Shown: piece after piece, positions 43,394 through 52,372 of the stretch
Layout: every line of letters begins with the position of its first letter
Numbering within the stretch: the first letter of the stretch is position 1
From: RECO01 sp050485385
GTDB taxonomy: Bacteria > Pseudomonadota > Alphaproteobacteria > Geminicoccales > Geminicoccaceae
Assembly (NCBI GenBank): GCA_050485385.1
Contig: JBJHBG010000014.1
Coordinates: forward strand, 1-54,131
Direction: 5' to 3'
DNA length: 54,131 bases
The notes under the pieces: model-generated
What the model was told of the DNA's origin: nothing
Seen by the model: only the letters and a program-made list of their open reading frames with translations
The model's database searches: none
Position numbers and translations under genes: made by a program

Positions 43394-44454
43394 GCCAAAT
43401 CCCCCTCCTCCGCGTCGACGGACTGGTCAAGCACTTTCCCGTAACCAAGGGCCTGCTGCGGCGCGAGGTCGGCCGCGTCCGGGCGGTCGACGGCGTCTCG
43501 TTCCGGCTCGATGCCGGCGAGACGCTGGCGCTGGTCGGCGAGAGCGGCTGCGGCAAGTCGACCACCGGGCGGCTCGTGCTGCGCCTGATCGAGCCCACGG
43601 ACGGTGCCATCGAGCTGGAGGGTACGCCGGTCCACCAGCTCGACGGCCAGAAGCTGCGCAGCCTGCGCCGCCGCATGCAGATCATCTTCCAGGATCCCTT
43701 CGGCTCGCTCAATCCGCGCCTCACGGTGGGCGATTTGCTGGCCGAGCCCCTGCGCCTGCACAAGCTCGCCGAAGGTGCGGCGCTGGATGCCCGCATCAAG
43801 GACCTCTTGGGCCTCGTCGGGCTCGCCGCCTATCACGCCGAACGCTACCCGCACGAATTCTCGGGCGGCCAGCGTCAGCGCATCGGCATTGCCAGAGCCC
43901 TTGCCACCGAGCCGCAGCTTCTGGTGTGCGACGAGCCGGTCTCCGCGCTCGACGTCTCGATCCAGGCGCAGGTGGTCAACCTGTTGATGGACCTGCAACA
44001 GCGGCTGGGGCTCGGCTACCTCTTCATCGCCCACGACCTCGCCGTGGTGCGCCACATCAGCCATCAGGTGGCGGTGATGTATCTCGGCAAGCTGGTCGAG
44101 AAGGCGCCGACGCGGACGCTGTTCGCCAACCCGCGCCACCCCTATACCCAGGCGCTGATGGAGGCGGTGCCCCGCCCCGACCCGCAGCTCAAGGGCCGAC
44201 GGCGCCTGCTCGAAGGCGACGTGCCGAGCCCGATGAACCCGCCCGCCGGCTGCGCCTTCCACCCGCGCTGCGCTTTCGCCGAGGCACGCTGCAAGGTCGA
44301 CGTTCCCGCACTGCGCCGGCTGCCCGACGGCCGCGAGGCGGCCTGCCACTTCGCCGAACGCATCCCGACACTGGCCGCGCGCCAAGCGAGTGCCGTCGAC
44401 ACGCCCACGCGGCGGCGCTTGGCGCTCTTGGAACGCCAACTCCTCGGCGCGTGA
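43390..44454 (+). CDS. Opp/Dpp-type ABC transporter ATP-binding protein (DppF-like)
   Basis: 354 residues. Walker A GESGCGKST (50-58), signature FSGGQRQRIGIARAL, Walker B LVCDEPVSALDVS, H-loop FIAHDLAVV, and the C-terminal oligo_HPY extension CAFHPRCAFAEARC. Second ATPase of the importer and last gene of the operon. The 120 bases to the convergent cobT hold 8-base inverted repeats (CTCGACCG and CGGTCGAG) but no clear terminator. Confidence 0.95.
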   Translation: MSQIPLLRVDGLVKHFPVTKGLLRREVGRVRAVDGVSFRLDAGETLALVGESGCGKSTTGRLVLRLIEPTDGAIELEGTPVHQLDGQKLRSLRRRMQIIFQDPFGSLNPRLTVGDLLAEPLRLHKLAEGAALDARIKDLLGLVGLAAYHAERYPHEFSGGQRQRIGIARALATEPQLLVCDEPVSALDVSIQAQVVNLLMDLQQRLGLGYLFIAHDLAVVRHISHQVAVMYLGKLVEKAPTRTLFANPRHPYTQALMEAVPRPDPQLKGRRRLLEGDVPSPMNPPAGCAFHPRCAFAEARCKVDVPALRRLPDGREAACHFAERIPTLAARQASAVDTPTRRRLALLERQLLGA

Positions 44455-44574
44455 CGGCGGCAAGGTCGGAACGCCGCCACGACGCCCCTCGACCGCACGC
44501 CCTCGCCGTCAGTCGGCGGCCGCAACGAGCCAGCCAGGACGGTCGAGCCTTGCGCAAAAACCCGCGCATGCCTC

Positions 44575-46446
44575 CTATCGCGCCCGGTCCTCGTCGAACA
44601 GCTCGGTGAGCTTGCCGAGCATGGCGCCGCCGAGCTGCTCGGGGTCGGAGATGGTGACGGCGCGCTGGTAGTAGCGGGTGACGTCGTGGCCGATGCCGAT
44701 GGCGAGGAGTTCCACGTCGCTCCGGGTCTCGACGTAGTCGATCACCTCGCGCAGATGCTTTTCCAGGTAGTTGCCCGGATTGGCGGAGAGCGTGCTGTCG
44801 TCGACCGGGGCGCCGTCGGAGATGACCATCAGGATCTTGCGCTGCTCCGGCCGGTTCTTCAGCCGCTGGTGCGCCCAGAGGATGGCCTCGCCGTCGATGT
44901 TCTCCTTGAGGATGCCCTCTCTGAGCATCAGGCCGAGATTGCGGCGCGAGCGGCGCCACGGGCTGTCGGCGTTCTTGTAGACGATGTGCCGCAGGTCGTT
45001 GAGCCGGCCCGGCGAGCCGGGCTTGCCGGCGCGCAGCCAAGCTTCCCGGCTCTGCCCGCCCTTCCAGGCGCGGGTGGTGAAGCCCAGGATCTCGACCTTG
45101 ACGCCGCAGCGCTCGAGCGTGCGCGCCAGGATGTCGCCGCAGGCGGCGGCAACCGCGATCGGCCGGCCGCGCATGGAGCCCGAATTGTCGATCAGGAGGG
45201 TGACCACGGTGTCGCGGAACTCCGTGTCCTTCTCCATCTTGAAGGTGAGCGGCTGGCCGGGGTTGGTGACCACGCGGCTGAGCTTCGCCGCGTCCAGCAT
45301 GCCCTCGTCGAGGTCGAACGACCACGAGCGGAGCTGCTGCGCCATGAGCTTGCGCTGGAGCCGGTTGGCCATGCGGCCGATCATGCCCTGGAAGCGCTCC
45401 AGCGACTGGTCGAGCTGCATCCTGAGGCGCGTCAGCTCGGTCTGGCTGCACAGTTCCTCGGCCTCGATGATCTGGTCGTGCTCCAGCGTGAAGACGCGGT
45501 AGTCCGACGCGTGGCCCGGCATGCCCGAAAGCTGCGGCTGGTTCTGCCGCGCGTCCTCGGCGGCGTCCATGTCCGAGCCCATCGCCTCTTGGACGTCGCC
45601 GTCGGCGTCCTGCTCGGCGTCGGCGCTCATCTCCTCGGTCTCGGCCTCGCCCTGGTCCTGGCGCTCGCCGTCTTGGCCCTCGTCCTGGCTGCCGCCCTCG
45701 TCCGAATCCTGCTCGCCGGAGCCGGGCGGGTCCTGTTCGTCCTGATCCTGGTCCTCGGAGGTCTGCTCGTCCGGCGGCAGCTCGGTGTCCTCGTCGAGCC
45801 CGAGATGGCGCAGCATCTCGCGCACCCGGAGCGCGAAGTCGCCCTGGTCGTCGAGGTGGCCGCCGAGATCGTGCATCTCGATGCCGATCCGGCCGTCGAG
45901 CATCTCGCGCCAGCGCTCGAGGATGCGCGCGTGCATGGTCGGCGCCTTGAAGCCCAAAAGCTTCTCGCGGGCGTACAGTTCGGCGACCTGGGCCAAGGCG
46001 CCTTCGTCCTGACGGTCGCCCTGGCCCTGCGCCTGGGCGATGTTGCCGTCCTGGGGTCCGGACAGGCGGGCGGCGGTGGCCGACGCGAGATTGCCGCGCA
46101 CGCCCTCCATCGTGGCGCACCCCAAAGCCTCGCAACGGACCTGCTCCAGCGCGTCGAAGATCGCGGCGGCGACCTCGCCCTGGGGCTGATAGCGGCCGTG
46201 CAGCTTGGCGTCGTGGTAGCGGCGGCGCAACGCCACGCCGTCCGCCTCGCCGCGCACGCGGGCGACCTCCGAGGGATGCATGTCCGGCCGTGGCGACGAC
46301 AGGCGCACGTCCGTCGCCTGATTGCTGCCGCGTCGACGGTCGTTGCCCTTGAAGCCGACGGTCAGGGTCGGTTCGTCGGCAATGGCTCGGGTGGCGGCGG
46401 CGACCGCCCGTTGAAACTCCTCGAGCCGGCGCTTCGGATCGCTCAA
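44575..46446 (-). CDS. cobT: Aerobic cobaltochelatase subunit CobT
   Basis: 623 residues from TTG at 46446 with GAGG 5 bases upstream. N-terminal conserved SDPKRRLEEFQRAVAAATRAIA, a long Glu/Asp/Gln-rich acidic region (about 225-300), and a C-terminal von Willebrand factor A domain with MIDAS DNSGSM (420-425) and ISDGAPVDDSTLS. With CobN and CobS it inserts Co2+ into hydrogenobyrinic acid a,c-diamide. Seven bases downstream of cobS. cobN is not in the window. Confidence 0.96.
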   Translation of the reverse strand: MSDPKRRLEEFQRAVAAATRAIADEPTLTVGFKGNDRRRGSNQATDVRLSSPRPDMHPSEVARVRGEADGVALRRRYHDAKLHGRYQPQGEVAAAIFDALEQVRCEALGCATMEGVRGNLASATAARLSGPQDGNIAQAQGQGDRQDEGALAQVAELYAREKLLGFKAPTMHARILERWREMLDGRIGIEMHDLGGHLDDQGDFALRVREMLRHLGLDEDTELPPDEQTSEDQDQDEQDPPGSGEQDSDEGGSQDEGQDGERQDQGEAETEEMSADAEQDADGDVQEAMGSDMDAAEDARQNQPQLSGMPGHASDYRVFTLEHDQIIEAEELCSQTELTRLRMQLDQSLERFQGMIGRMANRLQRKLMAQQLRSWSFDLDEGMLDAAKLSRVVTNPGQPLTFKMEKDTEFRDTVVTLLIDNSGSMRGRPIAVAAACGDILARTLERCGVKVEILGFTTRAWKGGQSREAWLRAGKPGSPGRLNDLRHIVYKNADSPWRRSRRNLGLMLREGILKENIDGEAILWAHQRLKNRPEQRKILMVISDGAPVDDSTLSANPGNYLEKHLREVIDYVETRSDVELLAIGIGHDVTRYYQRAVTISDPEQLGGAMLGKLTELFDEDRAR

Positions 46447-46453
46447 TGCCGCC

Positions 46454-47464
46454 TCAGCTCAAGGTCACGCCCGCGGTCGATTCGCTCAGCTCCTGACCGA
46501 AGCACCGCTGGTAGTACTCGGCCACGATCTGCCGTTCGGCCTCGTCGCACTTGTTGAGGAAGGTGACGCGGAAGGCGAAGTCGATATCGTTGAAGATTTT
46601 CGCGTTTTCGGCCCAGGTGATGACGGCGCGCGGGCTCATTACGGTCGAGATGTCGCCGGCGATGAAGCCCGAGCGGGTGAGGTCGGCCAAGGCCACCATC
46701 TGCGCCACCGTCTTGCGGCCCTGGTCGTCGTCCCAGTGCGGCAGCTTGGAAGTGACGATCTCGCACTCGGCCTGATGGGTCAGGTAGTTGAGCTGGGCGA
46801 CGATGTTCCAGCGGTCCATCTGGCCCTGGTTGATCTGCTGGGTGCCGTGATAGAGGCCCGAAGTGTCGCCGAGGCCGACCGTGTTGGCGGTGGCGAACAG
46901 GCGGAACGAGCGGTGCGGCGTCAGCACCTTGTTCTGGTCGAGCAGCGTCATCCGACCCTCGGCCTCCAGCACGCGCTGGATGACGAACATGACGTCCGGG
47001 CGGCCGGCGTCGTACTCGTCGAACACGAGCGCCACCGGGTGCTGGAACGCCCAGGGGAGGATGCCCTCCTGGTACTCCGTCACCTGCTTGCCCTCGCGCA
47101 GCACGATGGCGTCCTTGCCGATCAGGTCGATGCGGCTGATGTGGCTGTCGAGGTTCACGCGCACGCAGGGCCAGTTGAGGCGGGCCGCGACCTGCTCGAT
47201 GTGGGTCGACTTGCCGGTCCCGTGATAGCCCTGGATCATGACGCGGCGGTTGTATTGAAAGCCCGCCAGGATCGCGAGGGTGGTGTCGCGGTCGAACCGG
47301 TAGGCCTCGTCCACGGGCGGTACGTAGGGCGTGCCGCACGAGAACCCGCTGACCTCCAGATCGCTGTCGATGCCGAAGGTCTGACGCACGGAAATGCGGA
47401 TGTCGGGCCTCTCGGGAAGCAGGTCGATCTCGCCCGTGGCGGGCGCAACAGCCTTCGCGGCCAA
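46454..47464 (-). CDS. cobS: Aerobic cobaltochelatase subunit CobS (AAA+ ATPase)
   Basis: 336 residues from TTG at 47464, with GGAGAG 5 bases upstream. Walker A GYHGTGKST (79-87), Walker B ALVFDEYDAG (148-152), sensor LFATANTVGLGDTSGLYHGT and the ending ESTAGVTLS. CobS forms hexameric rings that power cobalt insertion with CobT. Follows the J-domain gene by 41 bases. Confidence 0.96.
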   Translation of the reverse strand: MAAKAVAPATGEIDLLPERPDIRISVRQTFGIDSDLEVSGFSCGTPYVPPVDEAYRFDRDTTLAILAGFQYNRRVMIQGYHGTGKSTHIEQVAARLNWPCVRVNLDSHISRIDLIGKDAIVLREGKQVTEYQEGILPWAFQHPVALVFDEYDAGRPDVMFVIQRVLEAEGRMTLLDQNKVLTPHRSFRLFATANTVGLGDTSGLYHGTQQINQGQMDRWNIVAQLNYLTHQAECEIVTSKLPHWDDDQGRKTVAQMVALADLTRSGFIAGDISTVMSPRAVITWAENAKIFNDIDFAFRVTFLNKCDEAERQIVAEYYQRCFGQELSESTAGVTLS

Positions 47465-47505
47465 GGTGTCTCTCCGGTTCGGCTGGTCCAAGGGAGATGG
47501 GGCCG

Positions 47506-48072
47506 TCAAGCGAACGCCCCGCAGTGCAAGAGGTAGGTATACGCCTCGTTGATCAACTTCAACCGCTCCTCCGCCCGGCGGTCGCCGCCATGCAGGTCCG
47601 GATGGTGGCGTTTGGCGAGCGACTTGTAGCGGCGCTTGACGTCGGCGAGTTCGGCGCGGGCGTCGAGCCCGAGCCGCCGCAGCATCGCCTCGGTCTTGGT
47701 CGCGAGCCGCCGCGGTGGTGGCGCCGGCTCGGGTTCCTGATCGCCCAGCACGCAGAACGGGTCGTCCAGAGTGAAGGAGAAGCTCTGCACGGGCGCACCA
47801 TGGCGCCAGGTCGGACGGTGCCAGGTGACGTCGGCCCGGCGGTGACGCTCGATGTCGTCGGTGCTCATGCCGCGAAAGAAGTCCCAGCTCCGGTTGAAGG
47901 CCCGAACGTGCTCCAGGCAGAGCCATTGGTAGTCGCGCAGTTCGCTGCGCGAGCGCGGCGCCCGGAAAGTCCCCTCGGCGGTGCAACCCGGCCATGCGCA
48001 GGCGCGTTCCGCCGCCCGGTGGAGGGGCGGCGGGTCCAGATCGGTGCGGCGTTCGTCGCGGCGCTGGCGCAT
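47506..48072 (-). CDS. J-domain protein with N-terminal Cys/His motif
   Basis: 188 residues. The C-terminal J domain (about 125-188) has MLRRLGLDARAELADVKRRYKSLAKRHHPDLHGG with the HPD motif. The N-terminal half has C-x4-C (ACAWPGC) and C-x2-H (WLCLEHV), followed by FNRSWDFFRGMS, a possible zinc site. Such genes often precede cobST in alphaproteobacteria; a chaperone role in cobaltochelatase assembly is inferred only from position. Confidence 0.85.
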   Translation of the reverse strand: MRQRRDERRTDLDPPPLHRAAERACAWPGCTAEGTFRAPRSRSELRDYQWLCLEHVRAFNRSWDFFRGMSTDDIERHRRADVTWHRPTWRHGAPVQSFSFTLDDPFCVLGDQEPEPAPPPRRLATKTEAMLRRLGLDARAELADVKRRYKSLAKRHHPDLHGGDRRAEERLKLINEAYTYLLHCGAFA

Positions 48073-48181
48073 CGGCCGATTATGGGATGGCAGGGGCGGG
48101 TGCTCAAGCCGGGCGCGCGCTTGCGAGGTCTCGCTTCAGCGCATAGGAGACGCCGTCCTCGATCGTCCGTCCGAGTGGAAC

Positions 48182-49519
48182 ATGGTCCGGCTGCCCGCGC
48201 GTCATCAGGAGCTTTGGCACCTCGCCTGGCCCTTGATCCTGGCCAACTGCACCGTACCGCTGTTGGGCATGGTCGACACGGCCGTGGTCGGCCATCTGCC
48301 GGACCCGCACCACATCGGCGCCGTGGCGCTCGGGGCCACGACCTTCGCCACGCTCTACCTCGTGTTCGCCTCGGTGCGCATGGGCACGACCGGGCTCACC
48401 GCGCAGGCGGTAGGTGCCGAGGACGGCGCCGAGGCGCGCGCCTGCCTCGTCCGGCCGCTGGCGCTGGCCATCCTCGCGGGCGTGCTCCTCATCGTCCTCG
48501 GCGGGCCCATCGTCGACTTGGCCCTCCACGGGTTCCAGCCGACCGACGCGGTCGGCGCCGAGTTCCGGGTCTATGTCGGCTGGCGGCTCCTGAGCGCGCC
48601 GGCAGCGCTCGCCACCTTCGTCGTCCTCGGCTGGCTGCTCGGCAACCAGGACACGCGCAGCCAGTTCGTGCTGCTGGTCGCCGCCAACGCGCTCAACGCC
48701 GCCCTCGACGTCCTGTTCGTCTTCGGCTTCGGCTGGGGGGTGGCGGGCGTCGCCATCGCCACCGTGATCGCCGAATATGCCGGGCTCGGTCTCGGCCTCG
48801 CGCTTGCCTGGCGCCGCTGGCGGCGGCTGCCGGGCGGCTTCGATCTCGCCGTCGTCAAGGCAGGCGAGCGGTTCCGCCGACTGTTCCAGGTGAACGGCGA
48901 CCTCATCGTCCGCACCCTCTTCCTGGAGGCGGTCTTCCTCGGCTTCGTCGCCCTCAGCGCGCGCCAGGGCGAGGTGCTGCTCGCGGCCAATGCCGTCCTC
49001 TTCAACATGATCATGCTCCAGGCCTATGCCCTCGACGGTTTCGCCTTCGCCGCCGAGGCGCTGGTCGGCCGTGCCGTCGGCCGCCGCTCGCAGCCCGAAC
49101 TGGACGAGGCCTTCCGTGCCGGCGCCTTCTGGTCGATGGGCTTCGCCGTGCTGATTGCCCTGGCCTTCGCCGCCGGCGGCGGAGTCCTGATCGCGACCCT
49201 CACCGGCATCGACGCGGTGCGCGCGGCGGCCGCGACGTTTCTGGTCTACGTGATCGTCGCCCCGCTGCTCGGCGCCTGGGCCTATCTCTTCGACGGCGTC
49301 TTCTCCGGTGCCACGCAGACGCGCGAGCTGCGGAACGGCAGCATCCTCGCCACCGCCGTGTTCTTCACCGCGGCCCTGCCGCTCGCCGCCGCGTTGGGCA
49401 ATCACGGCCTGTGGCTGGCGCTGATCGCGTTCCTCGCCGTGCGCGGCCTGTGGCTCGGCTGGCGCTACCGCCGACTGGCGGCGGCCGGCCTTTTCGTTCT
49501 CCGCCCGCAGACCGCTTGA
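48182..49519 (+). CDS. MATE-family efflux transporter (DinF-like)
   Basis: 445 residues from ATG at 48182, 12 hydrophobic segments. Opening LWHLAWPLILANCTVPLLGMVDTAVVGHL is the MATE signature; VNGDLIVRTLFLE marks the second half and AYALDGFAFAAEALVG is typical of the DinF branch. Exports cationic drugs or similar using ion gradients. Divergent from the J-domain gene. Confidence 0.93.
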   Translation: MVRLPARHQELWHLAWPLILANCTVPLLGMVDTAVVGHLPDPHHIGAVALGATTFATLYLVFASVRMGTTGLTAQAVGAEDGAEARACLVRPLALAILAGVLLIVLGGPIVDLALHGFQPTDAVGAEFRVYVGWRLLSAPAALATFVVLGWLLGNQDTRSQFVLLVAANALNAALDVLFVFGFGWGVAGVAIATVIAEYAGLGLGLALAWRRWRRLPGGFDLAVVKAGERFRRLFQVNGDLIVRTLFLEAVFLGFVALSARQGEVLLAANAVLFNMIMLQAYALDGFAFAAEALVGRAVGRRSQPELDEAFRAGAFWSMGFAVLIALAFAAGGGVLIATLTGIDAVRAAAATFLVYVIVAPLLGAWAYLFDGVFSGATQTRELRNGSILATAVFFTAALPLAAALGNHGLWLALIAFLAVRGLWLGWRYRRLAAAGLFVLRPQTA

Positions 49520-49549
49520 AGACGGCGGCCCGGTTTCCTACCTGACGCT

Positions 49550-49605
49550 CGTGGATGCCGCATCGGGTCCACGTCCCGTTGGTTGCTCGAAATGGAGAAC
49601 CGATC
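49550..49605 (+). promoter_or_regulatory. ROSE-like 5'UTR (candidate RNA thermometer) of the Hsp20 gene
   Basis: Two hairpins precede the start codon. The first pairs CGTGGA (49550-49555) with TCCACG (49568-49573), with an inner CCG/CGG. The second pairs GGTTGCTC (49581-49588) with GGAGAACC (49594-49601) around a 5-base loop, hiding the ribosome site GGAG 8 bases before the ATG. The anti-SD strand contains TTGCT, the ROSE core, and its G faces a G of the ribosome-site arm, as in ROSE structures. Confidence 0.6.
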
Positions 49606-50082
49606 ATGCGTACCATGGACCTCAGCCCGCTGTTCCGTTCCAGCGTCGGCTTCGATGCCCTCGACAAGCTCCTGGACACCGCGTTCCGCGAGAACGCCCA
49701 GGCCTCCTATCCCCCCTACAACATCGTGAAATCCGCGGCCGACCAGTACCGGATCGAGATCGCGGTCGCCGGTTTCGGCGAGGCCGACCTCGACATCACC
49801 CAGCACCAGAACATGCTGGTGGTGCGCGGCCAGGCGCAGAAGCGCGACGACGAGAAGGTCGAATACCTGCATCGCGGCATCGCGCAGCGTGCCTTCGAGC
49901 ACAAGTTCCAGCTTGCCGACCATGTCCACGTCCGGGGTGCGCGCCTCGACCACGGCATGCTGACCGTCGAGTTGGTGCGCGAGGTGCCGGAGGCGATGCA
50001 ACCGCGCAAGGTGGCGATCGGCAACGAACGGCCGACCAAGCCGGCCGGCAGGGTGATCGACGCGAAGGGCGAGGCCGCCTGA
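49606..50082 (+). CDS. Small heat-shock protein Hsp20 (IbpA-like)
   Basis: 158 residues. N-terminus MRTMDLSPLFRSSVGFDAL is the alphaproteobacterial class A Hsp20 opening. The alpha-crystallin domain (about 37-130) has NIVKSAADQYRIEIAVAGF, LVVRGQAQ, YLHRGIAQRAFEHKFQLADHV and GMLTVELVREVPE. ATP-independent holdase. The ATG is decided by GGAG in the upstream hairpin. Stands alone, controlled probably by temperature. Confidence 0.93.
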   Translation: MRTMDLSPLFRSSVGFDALDKLLDTAFRENAQASYPPYNIVKSAADQYRIEIAVAGFGEADLDITQHQNMLVVRGQAQKRDDEKVEYLHRGIAQRAFEHKFQLADHVHVRGARLDHGMLTVELVREVPEAMQPRKVAIGNERPTKPAGRVIDAKGEAA

Positions 50083-50193
50083 CACGTCGATGACGACCGC
50101 GGGCGGCGGCATGGCAGCGACCCGCCGCCCGCACCGTCCGTCGGCGCGGCGCCGCGCTTGACAGACGAGGGTGCCTCGCGGTCCAACACCGTC

Positions 50194-50997
50194 ATGGACG
50201 CAGAACCCGTCGAACGGCCGGTCTCGCCGCCCATCGCGGCGGTCGGTATCTCGTGCTGCCGCAAGACCGACGGCAATTTCCCGACGCACAGCACGGGCGA
50301 GAAGTACATCACCGCCATCACCGATGCGGCGGGGGCGTTGCCGTTCCTCGTGCCAGCGCTCGGCGCACGGCTCGACGTCGACCTCGTGCTCGGCCGGCTC
50401 GACGGCCTGTTCCTCACCGGCAGCCCCTCCAACGTGGAACCGCGCCACTACGCCGGCGGTCCGGAGCCCCTGAACAACAAGACGGATCCCGACCGCGACG
50501 CGACCACGCTCGCGCTGATCCGCCGTGCCCTTGCCCTGGACATGCCGCTGTTCGCCGTCTGCCGCGGCATCCAGGAGCTGAACGTGGCGCTCGGCGGCAG
50601 CCTGCACCAGGAGTTGCACCGGGTGGAAGGCCGCTTCGACCACCGCTCCGACAAGTCGCGGGCGCCGGTGGAGCGCTACGAGGACCGCCATCCGATCCGC
50701 CTCACGCCCGGCGGTTATCTGGCCGGCCTGCTCGGCGCCGAGACCGTCGGGGTGAACTCGTTGCACGGCCAGGGGCTCGACCGCCTTGCCCCGAACCTCG
50801 TCGTCGAGGCGGTGGCGGAGGACGGCACCGTCGAGGCGGTGCGCGTGGCCGACGCCAGGACCTTCGCCCTGGGCGTGCAGTGGCATCCCGAGTTCAAGCC
50901 GCTCGCGAGCCGCACTTCGACCCTGCTGTTCAGGGCGTTCGGCGAGGCGTGCCGCGAGCGGGCCTTGGCCCGGCAGGTCGCTCGTGTCGGTCGATAG
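50194..50997 (+). CDS. Gamma-glutamyl-gamma-aminobutyrate hydrolase-like (class I GATase, PuuD family)
   Basis: 267 residues from ATG at 50194 (TTG at 50158 also possible). Peptidase C26 motifs: LFLTGSPSNVEPRHY, nucleophile AVCRGIQELNVALGG (Cys123), and the catalytic pair in QWHPEFKP (His231, Glu233). PuuD releases GABA from gamma-Glu-GABA in putrescine breakdown. The next gene is a PuuA-like glutamine synthetase overlapping it by 14 bases. PuuB and PuuC genes are not in view. Confidence 0.88.
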   Translation: MDAEPVERPVSPPIAAVGISCCRKTDGNFPTHSTGEKYITAITDAAGALPFLVPALGARLDVDLVLGRLDGLFLTGSPSNVEPRHYAGGPEPLNNKTDPDRDATTLALIRRALALDMPLFAVCRGIQELNVALGGSLHQELHRVEGRFDHRSDKSRAPVERYEDRHPIRLTPGGYLAGLLGAETVGVNSLHGQGLDRLAPNLVVEAVAEDGTVEAVRVADARTFALGVQWHPEFKPLASRTSTLLFRAFGEACRERALARQVARVGR

Positions 50998-52327
50998 CTG
51001 GATCCGCGAGCATCGGATCACCGAGATCGAGTGTCTGGTCTCCGACATTTCGGGCATCGCCCGCGGCAAGATCCTGCCGGCGGAGAAGTTCCTGCGCGGC
51101 AAGGGTGACGGCTCGCTCCGACTGCCGGAGAGCGTGCTGGTTCAGACCGTGACCGGCGACTACCCGGAGACGGTGTGGTCGGTGGTCGACCCGGTCGTGC
51201 GCGACATCCGCATGGTGCCGGACGCGACGACGATCCGCCTCGTGCCCTGGTACGACGAACCTACGGCGCAAGTCATCTGCGACTGCACCGACCATCAGGG
51301 CGAGCCCAACGAGATCGCCGCGCGCCAGGTTCTGAAGCGGGTGCTGGCGCTCTACGCCGCGAAGGGCTGGCGACCGGTGGTGGCGCCCGAACTCGAGTTC
51401 TATCTGACGCAGGTCAACGAGGACCCGGACTATCCGCTGCAGCCACCGGTCGGCCGGTCCAGGCGCGCCGAGACCGGGCGGCAGGCCTACGGCATCGAGG
51501 CGACCAACGAGTTCGATCCGATCTTCGAGGACGTCTACGACTGGTGCGAGGCGCAGGTCATCGACGTCGATACGCTGACCCACGAGAGCGGCGTCGCGCA
51601 GATGGAGATCAACTTCAACCACGGCGACCCGCTCGAACTCGCCGATCAGGTGTTCCTGTTCAAGCGAACGTTGCGGCAGGCCGCTCTGAAGCACGGCATC
51701 TACGCCACCTTCATGGCGAAGCCGATGGAGCGGGAGCCCGGCTCGTCGATGCATCTGCATCAGAGCCTCTATGCCCTGGACGGCGGCCACAGCCTGTTCG
51801 CCGGTCGGGACAGCGCCTATTCGCCGCTGTTCCTCGCCCACATCGCGGGTCTCCAGCGCTACCTGCCGGCGGCGATGCCGCTGATGGCGCCGACGGTGAA
51901 CTCCTACCGCCGCCTGCGCCGCTATTCCGACGCGCCGATCAACACCCATTGGGGCTGGGAGAACCGGACCGTGGGCCTCAGGGTGCCGGAGAGCGCGCCG
52001 GAGAGCCGGCGGGTGGAGAACCGCGTCGCCGGCGCCGACGTCAACCCGTACCTCGCCATGGCCGCTTCGTTGGCCTGCGGCTATCTCGGCATGGTCGACG
52101 ACCTGGAGCCGACCGATCCGTTGGAGGGCAGCGCCTATCGCCGGGCGCAGACCCTGCCGCGGCAGATGCCCGAGGGCCTCGCCAAGCTGAACGCCTGTAG
52201 GCCCTTGAAGGAGGTCTTGGGCGAGCGCTTCGTCGAGGTGCTGCTCGCCGTGCGCGAGGCCGAGCACGAGGCCTATCAGACGGTCATCTCGAGTTGGGAG
52301 CGCGAACACCTCTTGCTCAACGTCTGA
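50984..52327 (+). CDS. Glutamine-synthetase-family gamma-glutamylpolyamine synthetase (PuuA-like)
   Basis: 447 residues from GTG at 50984. Beta-grasp start ITEIECLVSDISGIARGKILPAEKF, then ELEFYL, MEINFNHGDPLELADQVFLFK, GSSMHLHQSL, PINTHWGWENRTVGLRVP and the NRVAGADVNPYLAMAASLA ending. These features fit the GSIII/PuuA group (gamma-glutamylation of amines) rather than housekeeping GlnA. The pairing with PuuD supports polyamine catabolism; substrate is inferred. Confidence 0.87.
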   Translation: MSVDSWIREHRITEIECLVSDISGIARGKILPAEKFLRGKGDGSLRLPESVLVQTVTGDYPETVWSVVDPVVRDIRMVPDATTIRLVPWYDEPTAQVICDCTDHQGEPNEIAARQVLKRVLALYAAKGWRPVVAPELEFYLTQVNEDPDYPLQPPVGRSRRAETGRQAYGIEATNEFDPIFEDVYDWCEAQVIDVDTLTHESGVAQMEINFNHGDPLELADQVFLFKRTLRQAALKHGIYATFMAKPMEREPGSSMHLHQSLYALDGGHSLFAGRDSAYSPLFLAHIAGLQRYLPAAMPLMAPTVNSYRRLRRYSDAPINTHWGWENRTVGLRVPESAPESRRVENRVAGADVNPYLAMAASLACGYLGMVDDLEPTDPLEGSAYRRAQTLPRQMPEGLAKLNACRPLKEVLGERFVEVLLAVREAEHEAYQTVISSWEREHLLLNV

Positions 52328-52372
52328 GCGGCGGGCATAGCGCCCACGCCTGCCACGATCGGGATCGGCCGC

